A DNA stretch of 64,000 nt from Diadema setosum (lineage: Eukaryota; Echinodermata; Echinoidea; Diadematoida; Diadematidae). A model generated the notes under the pieces. The model searched no databases. It was not told the origin of the DNA and saw only the letters and a list, made by a program, of their open reading frames with translations. Of this stretch, positions 14,301 to 26,601 are shown piece after piece. Location of the stretch: assembly GCF_964275005.1 (NCBI RefSeq), contig NC_092701.1, positions 36,409,520-36,473,519 on the forward strand, written 5' to 3'. The translations under genes and the position numbers were made by a program. Numbering within the stretch: the stretch's first letter is position 1; every line of letters begins with the position of its first letter.

Positions 14301-15929
14301 TCCAGATATCCAAGGAGAATTTTGGTTTGATAATTTCAACACAAAATAACACTGGCAAAAGTCATCACCATTGTACGTGTGTTACAAAGAAGATGCACAT
14401 TGTGCTCATCCTATCCTTTGATATTGTGTGGTGATTTATCTCAGTGAATATCTAATGAGCCAAATTATTTTTTTTTCCTTACATATGATTCTGTGAAAGC
14501 AAAGTCAATGAAAAATATTCTTAAAAATTGTACCAAACAAGCACCAGCCAAACATAATTATATGCGTATTTCATAAACACATTCATGTCAGCTATGTATG
14601 TGTTTGAGTTTGTCACATACAACTACAAATTGCACATGTTAGTTTCCTTGAAGCAAACCCTTTAGTTCCAGCCACACTGATCACAACTTCTTCAGTTAGT
14701 TCCAACTCCCCTTAACTCCCCTTAACATACAAGTATGTACAAGTATGACAATATTGAAACCTATGTCGTTGTAAACAGAACACAAAATACTATTACCTAA
14801 AACCATCTGCTATTCATAAATCTATTTGTAAGATTATCATTAAACCCTGTACGTTATAATGCTGAAAAATAGCCAATTTCATTTCTGCGATGAAATCATA
14901 TTATTTCTACAACCCCATAATGTTTAACAGCATGGAAAGCATCTGGCTGACAGATGCAGAATCCCTATAAAAGTTGAATTATTCCATTCAACTATAATTA
15001 TGCGAAGGTTTATATCAAAGGTGCAAGAGAGCAGTATGGGAAGGGATTTTCTTCACTTGCATGTTTTTTAATAGACATACAAATATCAAATCAAATACCA
15101 AGCGTAGACTCTGAGGGAAAGCATAGAGTTGGCTATGAAACTCTACTCTGTGCAGCATTAGGGAGAAATTATCGTGAGACCAGAAATGCCATAACACAAT
15201 TTTTCCTCCATTACACCAACAAAACGAGTAAACATAATTTTCAAAACGTGAGTTTGGTTCTGCACATGAAACTGTAGCTGTGGAGTGCATCAATGGTTAA
15301 ACCTGCTGCTCAATACATGTCCAACAACTCTACAGCAAAATGTGTGAAAGGTAGCTTTAACTACCTTACTTGTTTCTTGATTTACAAAGAAAATTACGAA
15401 TAAACTGTCACAGCTTCCTTGAGTATGAATTTCGTGCCTCGAGAACACTATTTTTTTCTCTCTCTCTTTCTTTTTCTTTCCTTTGTCAACTTAGCGTGCG
15501 TAAAATTTAAGGGGCATTGTTGTGCTTGATGTGTTCAGGAAATGATTTCAAAAATAATGCTTTTGCAAACAGCTACTAAAATACAAAGACCTATATATTG
15601 TATCATAACAAGCAAACCAATTCAAACCAGTTAATAATTGGGGGTGGGGAAACTAACGACACAGTCTTACTTTCACTTTTGGTTACAGACCCATATGACA
15701 GCTACACTTCACTTACAACAAAGATAGATTACAACAATGACAATGCCTTTAATACACTGCCGCAATTCTTAAATCATAATGGAGATATAATGCTTGGCAC
15801 TCAAAACGTAGAGTTGTGATGCTATGCCTGGCACTCAAAACGTGGAGTTGTGATGCTGAGCCATGATACATGTGAGTTGGGGTCCAGCGGGGGCAGTAAC
15901 TCTCTCAGAGACATAATGTGCACCATCTT

Positions 15930-18900
15930 CTACTCTTCTTTGCCCTCCAGGATGGCTTGGAAGGCAAAAGGCATGAAGGGGTGACCCTCGCCATGGTAGA
16001 ACTTGCTCTGAAACTCAATCCTGTATGAAGGAGGGATGATAATAAAAACTTTCATTACAGCATGAACAAAAGACATCAGGACCATTCATTCCTGTGTCTT
16101 CACATCTATGACTTTGCATTTCAAAACTTTAAAGGACAAGTTCACCTTCATAAACATAAGGATTGAGAGAATGTAGCAATATTAGTAGAACACATCATTG
16201 AAAGTTTGAGGAAAATCGGACAATCCGTTCAAAAATTATGAATTTTTGAAGTTTTTGTGCAGTCACCGCTGGATGAGAAGACTACTGCAGTTGATGATGT
16301 CACATGTGTACAACAATATAAGGAAAATATAAAGAGATTTTCACAAAATTTCAGCTTTTGAAAAAAGTACACATTCCCTTGACTCGTTACCGACATATGT
16401 TATGGGTAATATTATTACCCCTGCCTTTAGAAAGAGGCAAGTCATGTGCTCTTTTATTATGCGAAAAATGTGAAAATATGTTGAATTTTCTTTACATTTT
16501 CTTTATACTGTTGTACTCATATGACATCACAAGCTGTAGTAGTCTCCTCATTCAGCGGTTCAAACACAAAAATTTTTAAAATTCATAACTTTTTCATCGA
16601 TTGTCCAATTTTTCTAAAACTTTCACTGATGTGTTCTACTAATATTGCTCTGCATTCTCTCAATCCTTATGTTTATAAAGGTGAACTTGTCCTTCAACCA
16701 ACAAGAAGTTTCCCAATCAGATTTTTGAGCTAAGGGTTGATTAAAAAAAAAAAAAAAAGGGTTCTGAGCATAAAAGTGATATCCAACTCATCGAAATTGG
16801 ATGTTCTGACCGAATAAACCTTGTGAAATTATTCTGATACTGAAATGGCCAATATTTGTATGTCACAAGTCTCGGTGGCAGAGTGTTATGTGTGAGAGTA
16901 TTGTAGTAGAGTGGTTATGGCTGAGGACTTTCAACAATGGAGGTCCTGAGTCCATATATTGCTTGAAGCTTAGCCCTTTATGTGCCCATGGTTTCAGCTT
17001 CAACTTGTCAACCTGTTTCACCAGCATCCAGCCATCCATCCCAACTTGAAAATGTGTAGATTAGCAAAGCTCATTCAAGTGTAGCAATGGGCCTCAGTCC
17101 ATTAGGATGGTCATGGTGACACAATAGGGCTTAAGGGGATTAGGTAATCTCTTTCAATTTCCAGACATCTGTGCCAATCAATAAATACCCCTCAACCATG
17201 TGTGTAAATTACCACACAGAGCACATGCTGGTGTTAAAACTCTTTGTGTGCCAAGTTTGCATTCCTACTCAGTTGATGGCTTGCCAACTTCACATATGCA
17301 CCCAAATTGATTGATGAATGGCCAGATGTCACAGAACCATGAAAGCATCACTCGCCATTTCATTTCTCACTCAGATAGCTTCATCCTGGTATGGTGATTG
17401 AATAGCGATGTTCTGTAGGAGTTTTTCGAGTCAATCTTGTGAATGAGTGTGTAATGATGACCAAGAATACAAATTTGCAGTCTGTTTGGGGGTTATGTTT
17501 TGACTACTGGTCATTTGGGGGGGGGGGGGTACTTAATAATCAGACCCATAATCATACAATTTACATCACAGCAAAGCTTGGAATGTTCTCTACATCTTTG
17601 TTGTACTACATTTCTGGCATAAACATTAATTCTATGATAAGTTACGTGACTTTGAAAAAAAGAATGTCTTCCAAAGGCCCCCATGTGTTGAGGTCTCAGA
17701 ATAATGTGGCACACAGGGGGTTTACATTATGGCACACAAAGAGTTTATGGATATTGTAAAAGTGGAAGTTTTCACAGTGTGGAAATTTTTGCGCATTTCA
17801 CGCAACCAGAAGCTAGTGTAAAAATAAAAGCATGCAAATAATTTTGCATGCCATATGTTCCAGTAATGGAATTAAAAAACACACAAAATTCATCTTACCC
17901 AGCCAAGCCCCTAAAAATTACTCGTGTGAAAATATCCACTTTTACAGTACTTGGCAATGTTGGGTGATAGTAATGACAGGGCCCTCTGGATGAGCAGTGA
18001 GGAGGCAACCAAAGAGGGGATAAAACCATCCCAATCATCATCACATCTATACCAGGTCTTACCAGTGAAGTCTGAGAGTGTGGAGGAAAGCTGAGAGACT
18101 CTCCATGAAGAGAAGGATGCCCATGGTGAGGATGGCCCACGCCCCCCAGGTGACAAAGATGCCTACCACACCCAAGTAGCCGTCCAGCCTCGTGCCAATG
18201 GCCAGTACCATGCTCCACAGCACTTCAGACAATTCTAGGATGGACACACAGTGAGATGAGGGAATGAAGGCATTCTGTTTGGACTGGGGGGGGGGGGGGT
18301 CATGCCCTCCCTTCCCATCCCCTCCGCCCCAGTTAGCGAGTTCAATCTCACAAGTCAGCTCTAATAGCATAAAGATAACGACACATCGGGTAAAATAGAT
18401 ATTGGTTGCTATGATTTGAATATGTGGGCATACTCAATGGATCATTCGTCGCAGTAGTGACTAGACGTTGTATCTCTTTTTTTCCCTTTTTTTTTTGGTG
18501 AAAACCATCTTTTTTTTTCTTTTAACTGATTGTCAGATAATTAGTTAAGCAATGTCCTGTCCAAATCCTAGCTGTCTTAGCCCAGAAATGAAGCCACCAC
18601 AGCATGTCAAAGAAAAGAAGATCCACTTTGTTATAGTGCTTTGGCCGCCATGTTTTTTGGCTCTCCTGAACATTTGACATTTCTGAGATACAAGGCTTTG
18701 TCGCCCAAACTACAAAATGCCATATCATCTATAAATGGCTCCACCTTACTTATCATAGACACAGACAATCCTGACCTTTGGCACAGTGGCTGTGATGTCA
18801 GAACGAACTAAACACAACCTTAGCTGCCTCATGTAGAAGAAGTAGTTGATTACAACACAATTTTATGTCCTTTCACATCATTATTCATAAACAGAAAATG

Positions 18901-21900
18901 ATATACACATGTTGAGTAGATGAGAAGAAGAAGAAGATAAAAATAAACAATAAACGAGAATGATACAAGTAACTATCAAGAATAGATATCAAGGGCTTTT
19001 CCTGAACCATATAAACAAAACTGGGGCATACAGTTATGTCGCAAATGGCCCCAAAGACATAGTTTTACAACCACTACTCCTACTACTTGGTGGAAATGTC
19101 CAAGACAGAGTAGACCATGCAATAGCGTGTATCTATGGCAAATATCATTAGTTCATGTGTGTCTGTTATATCATGCCTAATATCCTTGCAATACAGACAA
19201 TGAAGCTCAGTGGAAAACAAGATTAAATGTAGACATACTATCTACTTTTATCTCAAATCATAATACTTTCTCCAATATATTGATCTAAAAATCTTACCAG
19301 CATGAGCCAAGCTGAGAGCCCAGAGTCGTAGGTAGGAAGCAGTGTGGGAGATGCAGCCCAGACAGTACTCTATGGTGTGGATAGCCTGGTAGACACACAG
19401 TTCTCCTATATCCAGCTGGTTTAAAAGGAGGGAGAAAAAGTTGTGATGGACAAAATATACTGGTGAATATAAATGTAGCTTGCAAATGTTTCCTCTCCTT
19501 TAACAGACAAAATAACAATATAATGCATGAACTATAAATGTCTGAAAAATATTTTTTACTCTCTCTCTCTCTTCAAGATATATTCATATATATTTTTATA
19601 TTAATGCAAGCATCCTCAAAACTTTTATTCAGTTTAGTTGTTTGTTTTTTCTAAAACTGGTATGGCTTGTGTGTTGTGAACTTTTGAGCAATTTGTTATC
19701 TGAGTTTAAGACAAGTTCAGTGAAGTTCATATGTTTTATAAGTTTGTTGAAAGCTTTTCTGTACATATTTTAACCCATTCCATACTGAATTTTGATATGC
19801 CTATAGACTTAATACACAGGCCACCAGGTTCCCGTACAGAACAGGTTAATATGTTAAAGAAATATTCACCCGTTGCTTCTACTATACCTATTAACCTACA
19901 AAATGTCCATATCATGAAATACTGCATGTTCATAGCTCTTTGTGACTTTTGTCTACTAATCTGGAGAAAAAAACAAACAAATACACACCATCTTGCCGTA
20001 GGCTGAAACAAAATATGTATTTACTATTGTGGGCTATTTTGGTTAAACTCTTGTTGAAACCACTTCACGCACATATCATTTTACAATGGGAAAACAACTA
20101 TTCTTTCCATAACACTCATGGATTTTTCTGCACAACAAATTTGACTGCAAAGGCAGCACAGTCATATGTGATGGGGTTGGATGGATTATGCCAATACAAC
20201 AATTTTATTTGGGAGGGGAAGAGGAGAGGGCCTTAGGCTGAGACTGACCTCCTCTTCTGCGACGGCCATCTCCTCCTGTTTGGGTAGTTCTGGTTCCTCG
20301 GGGTCACTATTATTTATCGCTAGCTCATCCTGGTTGATGACCGCTGTCGTGTCAGAGGTCATTAGTCCACTGCTGTCCACAGCGCCTGGGTCATGGCGCA
20401 TCTGTATTACAGGGTGGATATAAAAGAGCACAGAAATAGTCTGCAAAATTTCTAACAAACAAATGAACCCTTTCTGTGCCAGGAGCTCTTGACAATGTGT
20501 AGAACCCTGTGGGATTTCCTGAGTCAATCAGCACCTCCAAGGTTTAATAATCTCTTTCTCTCACTGACATAAAGACGGTGAGCATAGAAGGAAAGGAGCC
20601 TCGTACAAGCTCACCAGGGAGTCTTCATAGTATTGGATACTCTACTAAACTGATCTTAAATCTCACATAAACAGCTCATATATAGTGGACTTGTTTAATG
20701 CACATTCAATGAGTCCAATTTAGTTTAAATGGATGCATGGCGAGAATTTTTTTTCACTAGTGTGTATTCCGTTCTCACAGGTGATAGAAATATTCAAATT
20801 CACAAAATTCTTCCGTCGATAGTGCAACTGAATGACAAATTGCCGTACATCGACGTAAATAAGCACTGAATTGATCATTGTTTTAGTAGTAGCCATGATA
20901 AAAGAAATCATGGGCGGACATACTCGAACAGGATTCGAACCTATGAACTCCTGATCACCGGCGTCATCTCCACTAGACCATTGAGTTACCGGCGTCATCT
21001 CCACTAGACCATTGAGTTTCCGCCTAAAAGCATGTGTTATGAATTTGAATAATGATGCAGTACCAGCTGCGCGCTTTAGATTAGAACCTACACTTGCTGT
21101 CGGGCAAAAGCTTGGTGGTCTAGTTGAGATGATGCCTGTCCAGAGATCAGGAGGTCATAGGTTCGAATCCTGCTTGAGTATGACCACCCATGATTTCTTT
21201 TATCATGGCTACTACTAAAACAATGATCAATTCAGTGTTTATTTACGTCGATGTACGGCAATTTGTAAATCAGTTACAACGATAGAAATATTGTTATCAG
21301 GGAAATCTTAGTAGCACCACCATGAAAAATGGAACAATAAAACTTAATAGACGTAGAAATCACAAGAATAAGAAAAGGAATTATAGTGTTTGGTCTGCAG
21401 TAATAGGAAAGTAACATCCTGGAACAGATACAAAGCCTTCAATCATGTTTACCATTTTTTTTTTCTGTTTTTTCCCCCTTGGTATCTTTCTACACATAGC
21501 GAGCGAAACCCCAAATGTGACGAGCACTCGAGTGATACAATTAAAGGACATTCACACAATAAGCTATAATAGATTACACTATAGACAGTTCATTGAAATC
21601 TATTGCAAAGAGCGTCAGTATCAGAGTATCAGTTTTCACTCTGTGCTAGACAGCTGTGGAAAAAAATACAAAGAAGTTTGCACTTCTCAACTTTTTGGGT
21701 GCCAAGTTCCCATGCCTGACTAAGTTGACAGTTTGCCAAAACTGCATATTTTGCTTGAACTCTTAACCTGACTGAAAGCGACCAGTGTTTTGAATAACGA
21801 TTATTTGCAAGAAAAAAAAAAAGCTGTAGCTTGGTCATAATAAACTGAATAATAGAAATGAAAACTGCTCAGGGCTGGGCTTGCAATGTACTCCACATTT

Positions 21901-24333
21901 TGCTCTACTACATTCCTAGCAGAAATATGCTTACAAACAGCTCTCCTGCATTGTGCTCTCAAAATAACATGGCATATGGTGGGGGGGGGGGGGGGGTGGT
22001 GGAGTTGCACTATTTCACAAAAAGCGTTAAAGGGGATGGCTAGTAACTGATCAGTGGGAATCAGTGAGATCGTTTAAACGGCCTGTTAAGATCGCCCTGT
22101 CACTGTACAGGCAAGCTTACCTAATACATTGAACTGCACATTACTTGAATATGAGACCATTCTGAAGCAAATAATTTTCACACAACAATAGATATATAAT
22201 GTACTCTTAAATGAATCCCACAAGGATTGGAACAAGCATCCCCCAGCATTCCCACTGATTCCCACTTATCAGTTACTAGCCATCCCCTTTAATGCAGACC
22301 TACAAATGTACATCAAGGAGAAAGCTAAGGACTTCTCATTAACAGGGATTAAATGTCCTTCCCACACTACACATACAGCAAACAGAAAACCTTTGAAGGT
22401 CCTGTTTACCTTTGGGCACAGTGATTTAAAACATGTTCCAGATATCACATTTGATGCATATGTGTAAGTCTGTTGTATCACAAAACATCCTACCATATAA
22501 CATTTTTGCAATAAAGCCTAAAATGAAAGGAGATATCAGTATTTTCCTCATTAACCCTATTGTAACTGGGCTATTTGAGACCAAGTTTTTACTGGGGGGG
22601 TCAATTTGACCCCCCCTTCAGATCTCGGCCACCGATCGCGCGATCGCCGTAAAATTTTGCTTAAACATAAAGCCGGATGTCAACTACAAGATTACATGGT
22701 CATACAAAAGAAAAATTTTGATTTTCTATTTTTAGTAAATTAATTATGCAAATTTAGGCATGAAATAATATTTTCACCTATAACTCCATTAAAACGACTG
22801 AATGATTGCTAAATTTTTGTGCAAGAGTTCCTCAAGACACATTGAACAATTTTCTTGTAAAAAATAGCACAATCAAAATCAGTTTCTTTTGTTTTTTATT
22901 GTTTTGTTAATTTCTTATGTATGTCATTGTTTTTTTGACCTTTTGTTTTCAATTTTTTTTTTGCCAAAATTTGTTGCAGGCACTTTTTCAAGCTCATCTA
23001 CATTAAAATTGATTAATTTCAATGTTTAAAGTTGAAATAATCTAATTTATATCAATCTAACCAAAAAACACAATTTGCATTGGATTTGCACACAATATCA
23101 TGAATTTGAGCTATTTTCGGGTTGACATGCATATGCAAAACATTATGTAACTTCAGAACGGTGTACCCGGACATCGCAAATTTGGTCTCAAAATATGCGG
23201 GAGACTTCAATGAAAAAAGTCATGAAACGACGCGGCAAAATCTTTGCGCGTTGCGGAATCGCGACGCAAAATGTCGAGGGGGGGTCAAATTGAACCCCCC
23301 CCCCTATTTTCATTATAACTATTGTTCACATTTTGTGTATTTAACAGTACTTAACATCGATAATACGGATTCAAATCTTTACAGTGGTTGTTTCTATCCC
23401 TATCTCACATTTTAGAACTATTTTAAAGCACTAATGATGGGATTTTGCTTCTTCTGCAAATGTTGAATTATGCCTTTAAGTGAATGGCAGACCATTATTA
23501 GTAACTATTGTTTCTAGCATTTTGTCCGTTCAAGACACTTACCACCATGTATTTGTTTTTGCGCTGGAAGTAAATGATGGCAGGTTTGATGGCCAGCATC
23601 CATGGTATACAGGATATTGCTACCAACACCAGGAAGATCTGTAGCTGGGCCTGTGGGTATGAGAACATTGTCAGGAGCCAAGGTACAGATACATTGAACA
23701 TCAGTTAAATAGCACATATCACTGCCATTGCATCTCAACGTGCTTTAAGGAGGAAAAACAGAAGGACAGAGAAATGCTATCAAATGCAAACCTAACTCAT
23801 TCAAAATGCTTTCCGAATAGATACCTACACAGACAATTTTTAACTTGGGTATTGTGGGGAAGTCCTCCATATAAGATGGGATGGTATTCCAAAGTGAAAA
23901 GGCTGCATGAGTAAAAGACCACTCTCCATAAAACTGGGGGTTAATTGCAGTGATGGGGTAAAGTACTGATCCTTCTAAGAAACAAATTCAAACACTCCTT
24001 CAAACTAGTTGAGGGGTTTCCATATTTATTCAGTTTGTAAAAATGATAAAATAAGCGTACAAAACGTTCTACAAGTAAAATGACCGTTCTTCGGATACAT
24101 GTCTGTTCACAGTACTATAATGATCACTGACAGGCAGTCAAATATTGAAAAATTCACTGATGTGTCTTCAATCAACTCTTCTTCTTCTTCTTTTCAAACT
24201 AAAAGGAAGGTTCTTAATTTTTTGTGATAGTAATTATTTGGTATGACAAGTAAGACATCCCACTGCTGCATAACAATTCCACAGTTTCTCTCAAATGTCA
24301 TGAAGATATGACAATGGTTCAGGAGCTTAAATA

Positions 24334-24364
<31 letters not shown>

Positions 24365-26561
24365 TTTTTTTTTGCTACTGAGAGATAGTTTCATAAAGGA
24401 AGCCAGGAGACAAGCTGAGTAGTACCAGCTAGAACAAGTTCAATACCACATTGTGAAAAAAGAAAAGAAAAAAAAGACACCTCCCCCTGGAAAAAACCCC
24501 TCCACACCAAACATAACAACAATACCCCCAAGAGACACCTTTGATTTTAACCCGCTGAAGCTGAGTCCAGAGAATACTCAGGCAAGTGTCTATGGGAAAT
24601 GCATGTTATAGCAAAAGCTGTCCGTCCTCAACGGATTAAAATATTGGCCTCATGGGGGCGGTGTTACACCCACCTGTCCAGCAAACATGGCCGGAGCTGG
24701 AGCGACAAAGAGACCCATGTTAATGAGGGTGAGGATGAGACTTGGGGCGTCGCCAGAGTTGGAGGCGTTGTACACCAGCCACTTGACAAAGATGAGGATA
24801 ACCAGGTAGCCGAAGATAGAGACCATGAATATCATCTGGGGCACAAACTCGCACCACACATTCAGCGGCTTCTTGAAATACCTGTACAAAGACAAACATA
24901 CTAATCATTAATTCATTCATTTGAGACCATGAATATCATCTGGGGTAAAAACTTACACCACATGTTCAGTGGCTTCTTGAAGTACCTGCACAAGGACAAA
25001 CATACTACCATTAATTCATTCATTTACAGATTAATTTCTCATATCAGGTAAAGAGGCACTGAGGAAATCATTACCACGAATTACTTTCTAAACAGGTTAC
25101 AAGCAATTAACATCGTATCATTGAGACATTTTAGGGGGCATAAACAGTTGATATTTGAAATGAATTGATTTGCTTTTTATGTGACTGCCATGAAGGCAAG
25201 GGATGTTGTAAACAATGCAAACCATATGCAAATGTAAAGCTACATCTGTAGGCAATGTTTTCAATGATCTGGTGGGTACAGCATTAACTTTTTCTACATG
25301 TGACAATCCATGTCTTCTTCTTCTTCTGCTCATAAAGCCTCACACGCCTGGTTGATGCCATATGCTGTCGACTGCTAGTAGTCGCCTCAGGCAAACCATG
25401 AGGGACCGGCATCTCTCATCCGTTTCTTGTGTGTATGTGCAAAAGACCATTTCACTGTGTTAGCCTCCACCTCTCTGCTGAGAGTGAAGTGGGAGAGAAT
25501 TGTCAGCCTCTTTCTTAAGAGCATGGCATGATAACATCTTTCAATCAGACTCACTAGCCATCTGATCGCAAGACACATGCTACCAACTAAGCCACCTCAC
25601 AGACTTTTAATTCCTGTACGAGGCATATGGAATGAGAAGTAACATGCAATGACAAGGGTCAAGCTTGAGCTGACCTGTGGTTGAAGAGGCTGAGGACAAC
25701 GCCAAAGGTCATCTGACTGATGCCCAGGATAACCGACAGCTTCATCTTGTAGGAGTTGAGAAAGTTGATCTGGTTGGCTGCCAGCTGCCAGATCTGTGTG
25801 GGAATGACCAATGAGTATGGGGATATGGCAAGAAAGAAATTCAGATTCAGATTCAGATTCAGATTCATTTATTGTCCATATAGGAAATTCTTCTTGTTGG
25901 CATATGGGTGTACACGTAGAAATATCTTCACACATACATACTACGTACATTCATGTACATGTACACATAATACAATTTTCAATATATACACAATTGTACA
26001 AGCATAATTTATACTCACAATACAGTAAACACATACATCATTACACATTTATATTTCATCACAATTAATTATAATTACCGATCATCGACAAAGCAAGAGT
26101 TTAGAAAACATAAAGCCCGTCCTTTCCAAGGGAGTGCATAATTTACGTAACCTTTGCACACCCACACATACACACACTTGCACGTTCTCCGATGGATAAC
26201 ACTTCGCGTCACGCCCTGTATGACACATGTACATCACTGAATACATACAGGCGAAGGCAGACAAACGCATGCGCGCACTCACAAATACAATACACACACA
26301 CACGTTCGCACACACACACGCACACACACACATACTCCGTTGGCTCAGTCATATCATACACATAAGAATGTCAGGAGAATTTACGTGTTCTACATCATGC
26401 TCGTTATCTGAAGGACCATTGAGCATATACGCACCCAAACGCAGGCACACCATTGCACATGCGCTAGTCAAAGCACCCGCGAATGTATACAGACATGTAC
26501 ATTCAGCGGTGCGCACACTTTGACTCTAAACACACACAGACACATACACACACACACACAG

Positions 26562-26601
<40 letters not shown>

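Larger units (their letters stand above)
10433..15929. other. interval between STEEP1 and V-ATPase a
   Basis: Contains the STEEP1 promoter side at the left and, at the right, the expected 3' UTR side of the V-ATPase a gene. Two repeats at 10711-10880 and 11126-11372 are described separately. From about 11.4 to 15.9 kb the sequence looks single-copy by eye, with a long G run at about 13381-13399 and no exon-like frame. Confidence 0.5.

Noticed and set aside
16880..17000. tRNA-like head GAGTGGTTATGGCTGAGGAC with a possible B box
   Set aside because: The B box is too degenerate and no second copy was noticed, so a SINE call is not supportable.
20929..20941. tRNA gene suggested by the B box GGTTCGAATCC
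   Set aside because: Acceptor-stem pairing and a compact cloverleaf are missing, and the sequence continues into a repeated tail shared by two other copies. It is a tRNA-derived SINE.
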